DNA from: Pseudomonas shirazensis | GTDB taxonomy: Bacteria; Pseudomonadota; Gammaproteobacteria; Pseudomonadales; Pseudomonadaceae | Reading direction: 5' to 3' | DNA: 64,000 nt | Assembly: GCF_014268785.2 (NCBI RefSeq) | Contig: NZ_JABWRD020000004.1 | Span: 62,001-126,000 of the forward strand | Shown: positions 27,785 to 35,592 of the stretch, piece after piece | Layout of the letters: the number at the start of each line of letters is the position of its first letter | How positions within the stretch are numbered: the first letter of the stretch is position 1 | The notes under the pieces: model-generated | The model's input: only the letters and a program-made list of their open reading frames with translations | Database searches by the model: none | What the model was told of the DNA's origin: nothing | Translations under genes and position numbers: made by a program

Positions 27785-28423
27785 ATGCCTTTTTCCAACG
27801 GATTTCTACTGAGCCTGTCGCTGTGTCTGGACATCGGCATCGCCAATATCGCCATGATCACCCTGGCCATGCAGCGTGGTTTTCTTCAGGGATTCTGGTT
27901 AGGCCTGGGCACCTGCGTAGGTGACCTGATCTACGCCATCGCTGCGTTGGCGGGGATGACCGTGCTGCTGCAGTTCGAGAGTGTGCGCTGGGTGCTGTGG
28001 CTTGGTGGTTCGGCGTTGTTGATCTGGTTTGCGCTGAAGATGCTGCTGGCCGCCTGGCGCGGTGGGCATCTCGATGAGCGCGCCGAGGTGGTGGTCGAGT
28101 CGGGCTGGCGCGAGTTTGCGCGAGGCGTGTTTCTGGCGATGTCATCGCCAAGCGCGATTCTCTGGTTCGCTGCGGTCGGCGGTGTGCTGATCTCCCGCTC
28201 GGGCGCTGGCAGCTTGCTCGACGCGGTTGTGTTTCTCGGCGGTTTCTTCGCGGCCGGCCTGCTCTGGTGCGTGAGCTTGTGCGGTATTGCCAGCCACGGC
28301 GGGCGCTTGCTCGGTGACCGCTTGCTGACCTGGTCTTACCTGCTGTCGGCAGCGATTTTCTGCTACTTCGCGGTGTACGTGATCGTTTCGGGCTACCGCG
28401 AATTCATTCTTGCCGCCGCGTAA
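27785..28423 (+). CDS. LysE/RhtB family amino acid exporter
   Basis: A 212-residue inner-membrane protein with about six helices: LLSLSLCLDIGIANIAMITLA near residue 7, FWLGLGTCVGDLIYAIAALAG near residue 36, WVLWLGGSALLIWFALKML, MSSPSAILWFAAVGGVL near residue 118, VVFLGGFFAAGLLWCVSL, and a last helix near 182-205. It belongs to the LysE superfamily and probably exports an amino acid or related metabolite. The ribosome site is weak. Its 3' end overlaps the AraC gene on the other strand by 31 bases. Confidence 0.88.
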   Translation: MPFSNGFLLSLSLCLDIGIANIAMITLAMQRGFLQGFWLGLGTCVGDLIYAIAALAGMTVLLQFESVRWVLWLGGSALLIWFALKMLLAAWRGGHLDERAEVVVESGWREFARGVFLAMSSPSAILWFAAVGGVLISRSGAGSLLDAVVFLGGFFAAGLLWCVSLCGIASHGGRLLGDRLLTWSYLLSAAIFCYFAVYVIVSGYREFILAAA

Positions 28424-29184
28424 TGTTGCGGCGTCACGCCATGTACCCGGCGAAACGCTGTGATGAAGTGGCTCTGGTCATAGAAACCCAGGTCCAGCGC
28501 CACGTCCTGTGCGTGTTGGCCAAGACGTAACCGGCGCCGCGCTTCGATCAGGCGCAGTTGCATGTGGTACTGCAACGGGCCCAGGCCGGTGGCCTTTTTG
28601 AAGCAGCGTACGAAGTGATATTTGCTCAAGCCGGCGACCTGCGCCAGCTGCTCGAGAGGCAGCCGTTGCTGCAGATGCTCACGCATGAATGCCTGGCTGG
28701 TAGCGACGGCCGCTGACTGCTCATGGGCGGCGCTGGCGGGTTGCTCCAGCAATTGCACGAGCAACAACAGCTCGGCCTGTTCGCGTTGCTCGTCACTGGC
28801 CCGGGCCAGCTCCAGCAACGCAGCAAACAGCTGCGGCCGCTGCAGCACGCCTTGCTGCAAACTCGGGGCAGTAGCGGTCGAGCGCAGATTGTCGGCGCTG
28901 ATCAGTTGCGTGATCGCCGCTGGCGCCAGGTGCAGGCTGATGTATTCCACACCTGTCGCGGCAAATTCCGAACCCTGCACGGCCAGCGGGTTGTACAAGG
29001 TGATTTGGCCTGGCGCCACCTCCAGCTCGCGGCCATCGAGCCAAATCCGCTCCTGGCCACTGAGATTGGCGCCGATCACGTACTCGTCATGGGTATGCCG
29101 CGGGAAGCTGGCACCGCCTTGCGCGCGCACCCAGCTCAGCTCGAAATGCGGGCTGGCAGGCAGGGTTTCGCTGGTCAAAGGCAT
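28393..29184 (-). CDS. AraC family transcriptional regulator
   Basis: A 263-residue regulator with an N-terminal cupin sensing domain (HTHDEYVIGANLSGQERIWLDGRELEVAPGQITLYNP in pieces, residues about 28-70) and a C-terminal pair of helix-turn-helix motifs (LPLEQLAQVAGLSKYHFVRCFKKATGLGPLQYH and DVALDLGFYDQSHFITAFRRVHGVTPQHY). The histidine-rich cupin entry suggests a small ligand. The start is uncertain between 29184 and an ATG at 29196; neither has a strong ribosome site. It may control the LysE exporter it overlaps or the ECF42 module on its other side. Confidence 0.88.
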   Translation of the reverse strand: MPLTSETLPASPHFELSWVRAQGGASFPRHTHDEYVIGANLSGQERIWLDGRELEVAPGQITLYNPLAVQGSEFAATGVEYISLHLAPAAITQLISADNLRSTATAPSLQQGVLQRPQLFAALLELARASDEQREQAELLLLVQLLEQPASAAHEQSAAVATSQAFMREHLQQRLPLEQLAQVAGLSKYHFVRCFKKATGLGPLQYHMQLRLIEARRRLRLGQHAQDVALDLGFYDQSHFITAFRRVHGVTPQHYAAARMNSR

Positions 29185-29265
29185 GGCAATACCCATAGGC
29201 GGCAGCAGGAGTGCAGTGGCCAATGGTACCCGTCGATCAGGCTCAAAAAAATATTTTTCAGTGCC

Positions 29266-29292
29266 TGTCGATTTCGCCTCTCGCCATTCGAC
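29266..29292 (+). promoter_or_regulatory. ECF42-type promoter
   Basis: TGTCGA at 29266-29271 and CGAC at 29289-29292, 17 bases apart, stand 52 bases before the first gene of the ECF42 module. The promoter reported for the ECF42 sigma group has TGTCGA at -35 and CGA/TC at -10 (from memory of the family literature), so this matches and suggests the module is transcribed by its own sigma factor. Confidence 0.7.
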
Positions 29293-29343
29293 TAGTCATG
29301 AAGGCGCTGGATGATCCTGCGCTGCCCTGGCCGAGAGCCCAAT

Positions 29344-29769
29344 ATGACTACCTCAACCGAATCGCAACTGCGTCAACAGATCGACAGCTGGATGCAGGCC
29401 GTGCGCGAGCGTGACATCGATGCAATCGTTGCTCCCTACGCCGAAGACGTCGTCGCCTTTGACGCCATTCAGGCCCTGCACTTCAAGGGCAAGGCCGCCT
29501 ACCGTGCGCACTGGGAAATGTGCATGGGCATGTGCTCGGGCGAGATGGTGTTCGAGATCCATCAACTGACCCTGCATGTCGATGACAACCTCGCCCTGGC
29601 CCACTGGCTCAATCGCTGCGGGCCGGCAGATGACGACAGCCAATGCGGCTTCATGCGCGTTACGGTCGGCTATCGTCGCAGTGGCGCGCAGTGGCAGGTC
29701 ATCCACGAGCACTGGTCGGCGCCGTTCGACATGCAAACCCAGAAGGCGCTGTTCAACCTGCAACCTTGA
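29344..29769 (+). CDS. SnoaL/YybH-like NTF2-fold protein
   Basis: A 141-residue NTF2-fold (SnoaL/DUF4440, YybH-like) protein. Seen: LRQQIDSWMQAVRERDIDAIVAPYAEDVVAFD at the N-terminus, the typical helix-then-strand opening of the fold, and GAQWQVIHEHWSAPFD at the end. Such cone-shaped proteins bind or transform small molecules, but no substrate can be read. I start it at MTTSTESQL (29344). It is the first gene after the ECF42-type promoter and sits 57 bases before the DGPF gene, so it belongs to the module. Confidence 0.85.
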   Translation: MTTSTESQLRQQIDSWMQAVRERDIDAIVAPYAEDVVAFDAIQALHFKGKAAYRAHWEMCMGMCSGEMVFEIHQLTLHVDDNLALAHWLNRCGPADDDSQCGFMRVTVGYRRSGAQWQVIHEHWSAPFDMQTQKALFNLQP

Positions 29770-29826
29770 GCTGAGCACGCCTGCTGTTATCGCCAAATGC
29801 ATTGTCCACTGACGTTGGAGGCAATC

Positions 29827-30171
29827 ATGAAATACCTGTGCCTGGTCTATTGTGACGAGGGGCTGCTGCACAGCTTGCCCGACAGCCCCGCCGATGCCGA
29901 ATGCCAGGCTTATGCGCAGGTACTGGAGGGCAGCGGCCGCGTGCTCGCCGCGCAGGCGCTGCAGTCTGTCCAGGCCGCGACCACGGTGCGCGTACGCAAT
30001 GGCCAGATGAGCCTGACCGACGGGCCATTCGCCGAAACCAAGGAACAGCTCGCCGGTTTCTATCTGATCGAAGCGCGCGACCTCAATGAAGCGTTGAACA
30101 TCGCCAAAGGCATCCCCGCCGCCCGAGTCGGCAGCGTCGAGGTCCGCCCGGTGCGCGAACTACAACCTTGA
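29827..30171 (+). CDS. DGPF (YciI-related) protein of ECF42 module
   Basis: A 114-residue YCII-domain protein carrying the motif DGPFAETKEQLAGFYLIEA near residue 62, the hallmark DGPF sequence for which ECF42-associated proteins are named. The N-terminus MKYLCLVYCDE is also standard. Its biochemical role is not known; the fold resembles small ferredoxin-like binding proteins. GGAGG lies seven bases before ATG 29827. DGPF genes are regularly encoded beside, and transcribed by, ECF42 sigma factors, which fits the sigma gene three genes on. Confidence 0.93.
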   Translation: MKYLCLVYCDEGLLHSLPDSPADAECQAYAQVLEGSGRVLAAQALQSVQAATTVRVRNGQMSLTDGPFAETKEQLAGFYLIEARDLNEALNIAKGIPAARVGSVEVRPVRELQP

Positions 30172-30189
30172 ACGTGGAGCACAACAACA

Positions 30190-30681
30190 ATGACGCACGC
30201 ACACGCAGGCTCTGCAGTGGCCGAACATGAACTGTCCATCACTCGCCTGATCGACGCCCCACCGGCGAAGGTATTCCGCACCTGGAGCGAACCGCAATGG
30301 CTGATGAAATGGTGGGGGCCGCACGGCATGACCACCCCGGAATGCGAAATGCAGCTGTGGGTTGGCGGCCTGTTCCGGACCTTGATGCGCACTGCGGACG
30401 GCACCGAATACAATAACCAGGGTGTCTTCCTGGAAATCGTGGCGCCACGTCGGCTGGTCTTCACCGATGCGTTTCGGCCGGGCTGGGTCCCCGCCGCCAA
30501 GGCCTTCATGACCGCAGTGGTGACCTTCGATGATGAACACGGCAAGACCCGCTATACCGCCCGCGCGCTGCACTGGAATGCCGAGGATTGCCGCGCCCAT
30601 GAAGAAATGGGCTTTCACCAGGGTTGGGGACAAAGCCTGGACCGCCTGGTGGAGGTAGTCACTCAGCAGATGCCTGACTGA
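30190..30681 (+). CDS. SRPBCC/AHSA1-domain protein
   Basis: A 163-residue protein with the AHSA1/SRPBCC fold: ELSITRLIDAPPAKVFRTWSEPQWLMKWWGP at residues about 14-44, the typical first strand and helix, and then GVFLEIVAPRRLVFTDAF near residue 78. The C-terminal helix GWGQSLDRLVEVV closes the ligand pocket. It may bind a hydrophobic or aromatic molecule. Its last codon overlaps the start of the sigma gene (TGATG), so it is translationally coupled to it. Confidence 0.9.
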   Translation: MTHAHAGSAVAEHELSITRLIDAPPAKVFRTWSEPQWLMKWWGPHGMTTPECEMQLWVGGLFRTLMRTADGTEYNNQGVFLEIVAPRRLVFTDAFRPGWVPAAKAFMTAVVTFDDEHGKTRYTARALHWNAEDCRAHEEMGFHQGWGQSLDRLVEVVTQQMPD

Positions 30682-31919
30682 TGCTCGGCGAGCAGCTGCG
30701 TGAGGTGGTAGATGAGCTCTACCGACGAGACTCGCGGCGCATTCTGGCCACGTTGATTCGCTTGCTGGGGGATTTCGACCTGGCCGAGGAGGCCATGCAC
30801 GAGGCGTTTTTCATCGCGGTCGAGCGCTGGCAGCGTGATGGCATCCCCAGCAATCCACGGGCCTGGCTGGTGTCGACCGGGCGCTTCAAGGCCATCGATC
30901 TGTTGCGCAGACATGCCCGTTTCGATCATGCCCAGGCGGATCTGATCATGCTTGTGCCCAGCGATGACGACCCCGGTGATGAAGCGCTACTCGGCGATGA
31001 CCGCTTGCGCCTGATCTTCACCTGCTGCCACCCCGCGCTAGCTGCGGATGTCCAGGTGCCGCTGACCCTGCGTGAAGTCTGTGGCCTCAGCACCGAGCAG
31101 ATTGCCAATGCCTTTGTCCAGCGTCCAGCAACCATTGCCCAGCGCATCGTCCGCGCCAAGGCGAAGATCCGCGATGCCGGTATCGCCTATCAGGTCCCCG
31201 AGCAGGCCGAGCTGGCAGAGCGTCTGGATAGTGTCCTGCGGGTGATTTACCTGGTCTTCAACGAAGGCTATTCAGCAAGCTCGGGTGAAGCGGTGGTGCG
31301 CCGTGAGCTGTGTGATGAGGCGATTCGGCTTGGTCGACTGCTGCTGCAACTGCTGCCGGCCCCGCAGGTAACAGGCCTGTTGGCACTGATGCTGCTGCAA
31401 GCTTCCCGGCAAGCAGCGCGCAGTGACCTTGACGGTAACCTGGTACTGCTCGATCAACAGGATCGCCGCCTGTGGAATCACCAGCAGATCGCCGAAGGCT
31501 GCCAGTTGGCCGAACAGGCGCTGCGCGCTGGCCCGGCCGGTATCTACAGCCTGCAAGCGGCGATCGCGGCGCTGCATGCAGAAGCGCTACGCCCGGAGGA
31601 TACCGACTGGGCGCAGATCATTGGTTTGTACGATGTATTGCAGCGCCACTGGCCATCACCGGTGATCGAACTCAATCGCGCCGCAGCCCTTGCCAGACGC
31701 GATGGCCCGCAGGCGGGCTTGGTGCTGATCGAAGCGCTGTTGCAGCGCGGCGAACTGCTCGACTATCACCTGGCGCACGCCGCCTGCGCAGAACTGCACG
31801 GCCAACTGGGCCAGACCGAGCAGGCTCGCGCAGCGTGGCAGCGAGCCCTGATACTGACTCAACAAGGGCCGGAGCGGCGCTACATCGAGCAGCGCCTGGG
31901 CGACTTGCAGGGCCGCTAG
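30681..31919 (+). CDS. ECF42 family RNA polymerase sigma factor
   Basis: A 412-residue ECF sigma factor. The sigma2 region (residues about 10-75) has DFDLAEEAMHEAFFIAVERW and PRAWLVSTGRFKAIDLLRR, and the sigma4 region (about 110-165) has LREVCGLSTEQIANAFVQRPATIAQRIVRAKAKI. The remaining 240 residues form the long helical, TPR-like C-terminal extension (DUF6596) that is unique to ECF42, with LRVIYLVFNEGYSAS near residue 190. This extension replaces an anti-sigma factor as the control element. The equivalent P. putida gene has been called ECF-10 and linked to antibiotic tolerance. The upstream ATGA-type overlap and shared promoter place it at the end of a four-gene unit. Confidence 0.94.
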   Translation: MLGEQLREVVDELYRRDSRRILATLIRLLGDFDLAEEAMHEAFFIAVERWQRDGIPSNPRAWLVSTGRFKAIDLLRRHARFDHAQADLIMLVPSDDDPGDEALLGDDRLRLIFTCCHPALAADVQVPLTLREVCGLSTEQIANAFVQRPATIAQRIVRAKAKIRDAGIAYQVPEQAELAERLDSVLRVIYLVFNEGYSASSGEAVVRRELCDEAIRLGRLLLQLLPAPQVTGLLALMLLQASRQAARSDLDGNLVLLDQQDRRLWNHQQIAEGCQLAEQALRAGPAGIYSLQAAIAALHAEALRPEDTDWAQIIGLYDVLQRHWPSPVIELNRAAALARRDGPQAGLVLIEALLQRGELLDYHLAHAACAELHGQLGQTEQARAAWQRALILTQQGPERRYIEQRLGDLQGR

Positions 31920-31922
31920 AAG

Positions 31923-32408
31923 TCAGGCTTCGGCAACGCTCGGCTCGAAGGTCGGCGGCGTCACCAGCTGCACGGTCTGCTGCTTGCGCGGCGCGAGAAT
32001 CTCGGCTTCGCCGGCAATCACCAGCTCATTGTTCTGGTTGTAGACATTTGTGGCGATACGCACCTTGAACTTGGGCAGCTTTTCGAGGATTTCCAGGCGC
32101 ACGGTCAGTGTGTCGCCGATTTTTACCGGCTTCTGGAAACTCATCTGCTGGCCCAGATACACCGTGCCTGGGCCGGGCAGGTTGCAGGCCACTGCCGCGC
32201 TGATCAAGGCGCCGGTGAACATGCCGTGGGCAATCCGCTCGCGGAAGATGGTCTTGGCAGCGTACTCGGCATCGAGGTGGACGGGGTTGTGGTCACCGGA
32301 CATGGCGGCGAAGAGCTGGATGTCGCGCTCTTCAACGCGCTTTACGAACTCTTCATTTTTCTGACCCACTTCGAGGGCTTCGTAGGGGGTGTTGGTGACC
32401 TGGGTCAT
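31923..32408 (-). CDS. phaJ4: MaoC-like (R)-specific enoyl-CoA hydratase, PhaJ4-like
   Basis: A 161-residue hotdog-fold hydratase. The hydratase-2 motif is seen at AAMSGDHNPVHLDAEYA (catalytic Asp and His, residues about 40-45), followed by RIAHGMFTGALISAA. It should hydrate trans-2-enoyl-CoA to (R)-3-hydroxyacyl-CoA, which links fatty acid beta-oxidation to polyhydroxyalkanoate synthesis. The start MTQVTNTPYEALEVGQ at 32408 is chosen although the frame is open further up. The neighbours, a lipase-like gene and fadD2/fadD1, support a fatty acid role. The PhaJ4 name rests on this gene order and on family resemblance. Confidence 0.82.
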   Translation of the reverse strand: MTQVTNTPYEALEVGQKNEEFVKRVEERDIQLFAAMSGDHNPVHLDAEYAAKTIFRERIAHGMFTGALISAAVACNLPGPGTVYLGQQMSFQKPVKIGDTLTVRLEILEKLPKFKVRIATNVYNQNNELVIAGEAEILAPRKQQTVQLVTPPTFEPSVAEA

Positions 32409-32442
32409 CAGGGCTTCCTTATTGGCGGACGGGGCCTGGCTA

Positions 32443-33387
32443 TCATTCACTGCGAGCGGGGCGGCCAAGGGCCAGCGCCTGCTCGAGCCAGCCGAGAATG
32501 TCGGCGGTAACCTCGTCGCGATTGGTTTCATTGAGCAGTTCGTGGCGCGCCTGCGGGTACAGGCGCAACTGCACATGCCGGTTGCCGGTCGCGCTCAAAG
32601 CGACGGCCAGATCACTGAGACGCTTGCCGGCACTCACCGGATCACATTCACCGCCAATTATCAGTATCGGCAGGTTCGGATCGACCTGGGCAAGGTTGCT
32701 CGGCCGGCTGATTTGCGCCAGGCCCCGGAGCAGATCGAGCCACAACTGATTGCTGCAGCGAAACCCGCACAGCGGGTCGGCGATGTACTTGTCTACTTCG
32801 GCTGCGTCGCGGCTTAGCCAGTCGAATGGCGTCCGGGTGGGCTTGAAGGCATTGTTGAAGCTGCCGAACGAAAGCTTGTCGATCAGCGCACTGCTGGCGC
32901 CGGCGCCCTGGCGCCAGGCTTCGGCGCGGACGATCAGGGCCGCGGCGCGATACAGCCTGGGCGGCTGCAGGTTGGAGCCGCTGAGAATAGCTCCGTGCAC
33001 GCTGGCGCTGTGGTGCAGCAGGTAAGCCTGGACGATGTAACTGCCCATGCTGTGGCCGAACAAGAACAGTGGCGTGCCAGGAAAGCGCTGGCCGATGTGC
33101 TGGCTGAGTAGGCCGAGATCGTTGACCACGGCATTCCAGCCATCCTTGCGGGCAAACAGGCCCAGACGACCGTTCTCGGCGGTCCGGCCATGGCCACGCT
33201 GATCAGGCGCGAGCAGGGCAAAGCCGGCGGCGCTCAGCGCCTGGCCCAAGCGCTGATAGCGCCCGCCATGCTCGGCCATGCCATGCGCCAGCAGCACCAC
33301 GGCCTTGACCGGTGTGGCCGGCAGCCATTGGTGCAGGTACAGGTTGCTGTGCTCACTGGCGGCAACCCAGAGCGCATCGTAAGCCAT
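32443..33387 (-). CDS. Alpha/beta hydrolase, monoacylglycerol lipase-like
   Basis: A 314-residue serine hydrolase resembling monoacylglycerol lipases and lysophospholipases. The oxyanion segment is LLAHGMAEHGGRYQRLG near residue 33, the nucleophile elbow is FGHSMGSY near residue 109, and the acid and His lie in GGECDPVSAG near 256 and ARHELLNE near 285. There is no signal peptide, so it is probably cytoplasmic. It lies 34 bases upstream of the hydratase gene on the same strand and is divergent from fadD2, which fits release or recycling of fatty acids. Confidence 0.9.
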   Translation of the reverse strand: MAYDALWVAASEHSNLYLHQWLPATPVKAVVLLAHGMAEHGGRYQRLGQALSAAGFALLAPDQRGHGRTAENGRLGLFARKDGWNAVVNDLGLLSQHIGQRFPGTPLFLFGHSMGSYIVQAYLLHHSASVHGAILSGSNLQPPRLYRAAALIVRAEAWRQGAGASSALIDKLSFGSFNNAFKPTRTPFDWLSRDAAEVDKYIADPLCGFRCSNQLWLDLLRGLAQISRPSNLAQVDPNLPILIIGGECDPVSAGKRLSDLAVALSATGNRHVQLRLYPQARHELLNETNRDEVTADILGWLEQALALGRPARSE

Positions 33388-33589
33388 GACCGCGTCCTTT
33401 TCTGTGCATGTTCCCCGACAGTGTACGCACTACCACTGAAATTGCAGGGCGGGCACAAATAAGATTCACAATGTTAATGGCGGCCCTTGGCGTGTTTGCC
33501 ACCTTCCACTTACCTGCTAACGTCGGCTCAACGCCTGTCGCCCCGTGCAGCAGGTCAAGGACGCTCCAGGCCAAGAGGAACAATAATAA

Positions 33590-35278
33590 ATGCATGCCGA
33601 CTTCTGGAATGACAAACGCCCGGCGGGCGTGCCTTCCTCCATCGATATCAATGCCTACCGCAGCGTGGTCGATGTGTTCGAGCGCTCCTGCAAGCGCTTC
33701 GCCGACCGCCCGGCCTTCAGCAACCTCGGCGTGACCTTGAGTTATGGCGAGCTCGAACGCCACTCGGCGGCCTTCGCCGCATGGCTGCAGGCCAATACCG
33801 ACCTGGCACCCGGCGATCGTATTGCCGTGCAGATGCCCAACGTGCTGCAGTACCCGATTGCGGTGTTCGGTGCGCTGCGGGCCGGGCTGATCGTGGTCAA
33901 CACCAACCCGCTGTACACCGAACGGGAAATGCGCCACCAGTTCAAGGATTCGGGCGCGCGTGCGCTGGTGTACCTGAACATGTTTGGCAGAAGGGTGCAG
34001 GAGGTGCTGCCCGATACCGGCCTTGAATACCTGATCGAAGCGAAGATGGGGGATCTGCTGCCTACCGCCAAAGGCTGGCTGGTCAATACCCTGGTCGACA
34101 AGGTCAAGAAGATGGTCCCGGCCTTCGATCTGCCGCAGGCAAAGTCGTTCAAGCAGGTGCTGCGCGAGGGCAGGGCGTTGAGCCACACACCGGTGCCGCG
34201 CAGCCTTGATGATGTCGCCGTGCTGCAGTACACCGGCGGCACCACCGGCTTGGCCAAGGGCGCCATGCTGACCCATGCCAATCTGGTCGCCAACATGCTG
34301 CAGGTACTGGCGTGCTTCTCCCAGCACGGCGCCGACGGCCAGAAGATGATCAAGGACGGCCAGGAGGTGATGATCGCGCCGCTGCCGCTGTACCACATCT
34401 ATGCTTTTACGGCGAACTGCATGTGCATGATGGTCACCGGCAACCACAACGTGCTGATTACCAACCCACGTGATATCCCAGGCTTTATCAAGGAGCTGGG
34501 CAAGTGGCGTTTCTCGGGCTTGATTGGCCTGAATACGCTGTTCGTCGCGCTGATGGAGCACCCCGGTTTCAAGTCGCTGGATTTCTCGGCGTTGAAGGTC
34601 ACCAACTCCGGTGGTACCGCTTTGGTCAAGGCCACCGCGGAGCGTTGGGAGAGCCTGACCAAGTGCCGCATCGTGGAAGGCTACGGCCTGACCGAAACCT
34701 CGCCTGTGGCCAGTACCAACCCTTATGGGCAGCTGGCGCGGCTGGGCACAGTAGGCATCCCGGTAGTGGCCACGGCGTTCAAGGTCATCGATGACGATGG
34801 CAACGAGTTGCCCTTGGGCGAGCGCGGCGAGCTGTGTATCCAGGGCCCGCAAGTGATGAAAGGCTACTGGCAGCAGCCCGAGGCAACGGCGCAGGCGCTC
34901 GACAGTGAAGGCTGGTTCAAGACGGGTGACATCGCCGTCATCGATCCCGATGGCTACACGCGGATTGTCGACCGCAAGAAAGACATGATCATCGTCTCGG
35001 GCTTCAACGTGTACCCGAACGAGATCGAGGATGTGGTCATGGCCCACCCGCAGGTCGCCAACTGCGCTGCAATCGGGGTACCGGACGAGCGTTCCGGCGA
35101 GGCGGTGAAGCTGTTTGTGGTGGCCCGGGAAGGGGGCGTCAGCGTTGAAGAGCTGAAGGCCTACTGCAAGGCCAACTTCACCGGTTACAAAGTGCCCAAG
35201 CACATCGTCCTGCGCGATTCGCTGCCAATGACGCCGGTCGGCAAGATCCTGCGGCGCGAGCTGCGCGACATCGCCTGA
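33590..35278 (+). CDS. fadD2: Long-chain acyl-CoA synthetase FadD2
   Basis: A 562-residue AMP-forming ligase that activates fatty acids to acyl-CoA. The P-loop-like motif is YTGGTTGLAKGAMLTH near residue 215, the fatty-acid motif is GYGLTETSP near residue 364, and the hinge and catalytic part are GWFKTGDIAVIDPDGYTRIVDRKKDMI near residue 440, with the C-terminal lysine segment MTPVGKILRRELR. Being the first of two adjacent fadD genes, it corresponds by order to Pseudomonas FadD2. The clear terminator hairpin after its stop and a 314-base gap suggest that fadD1 has its own promoter. Confidence 0.92.
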   Translation: MHADFWNDKRPAGVPSSIDINAYRSVVDVFERSCKRFADRPAFSNLGVTLSYGELERHSAAFAAWLQANTDLAPGDRIAVQMPNVLQYPIAVFGALRAGLIVVNTNPLYTEREMRHQFKDSGARALVYLNMFGRRVQEVLPDTGLEYLIEAKMGDLLPTAKGWLVNTLVDKVKKMVPAFDLPQAKSFKQVLREGRALSHTPVPRSLDDVAVLQYTGGTTGLAKGAMLTHANLVANMLQVLACFSQHGADGQKMIKDGQEVMIAPLPLYHIYAFTANCMCMMVTGNHNVLITNPRDIPGFIKELGKWRFSGLIGLNTLFVALMEHPGFKSLDFSALKVTNSGGTALVKATAERWESLTKCRIVEGYGLTETSPVASTNPYGQLARLGTVGIPVVATAFKVIDDDGNELPLGERGELCIQGPQVMKGYWQQPEATAQALDSEGWFKTGDIAVIDPDGYTRIVDRKKDMIIVSGFNVYPNEIEDVVMAHPQVANCAAIGVPDERSGEAVKLFVVAREGGVSVEELKAYCKANFTGYKVPKHIVLRDSLPMTPVGKILRRELRDIA

Positions 35279-35299
35279 CCCGTCTGGTCTAGGCACTGC

Positions 35300-35336
35300 A
35301 GAGGCAAGCAGCGGCGACGCGCTTGCCTCTCTTTAT
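35300..35336 (+). terminator. Terminator after fadD2
   Basis: AGAGGCAAGC at 35300-35309 pairs perfectly with GCTTGCCTCT at 35321-35330, a 10-bp stem with an 11-base loop, followed by CTTTAT. It is a good intrinsic terminator candidate. Confidence 0.8.
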
Positions 35337-35396
35337 ATGCATAGCCAGTAGATCAGCCCGCAGCAACCGGTTTGCGACATTTTGGCTAATTACTCT

Positions 35397-35430
35397 AAAT
35401 ATGACTTATATAATTCATTGAGTCATATTT
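35397..35430. promoter_or_regulatory. Perfect inverted repeat in the fadD2-fadD1 gap
   Basis: AAATATGACT at 35397-35406 and AGTCATATTT at 35421-35430 form a perfect 10-bp inverted repeat with a 14-base AT-rich spacer, 163 bases before the fadD1 start. It lies in the only AT-rich stretch of the 314-base gap and may be an operator. A PsrA-like half-palindrome (CAACCGGTTTG) is present 25-35 bases to the left, with one base missing from the consensus. The rest of the gap shows no gene. Confidence 0.45.
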
Positions 35431-35592
35431 GTGACCGTTTGGCCTGTTTTGGCCTCTAGGCGACCCTTGGCAAAGCTGATACTCTCGGCCCGCTTTCAGA
35501 GGATACGGTTTGCAATGAACCGGCGCCTTCTATCAATAATAAACGCATAAACGCGTATAAAGAATTCGCTGTTGCTCAAGGAGTTGGCTTCC

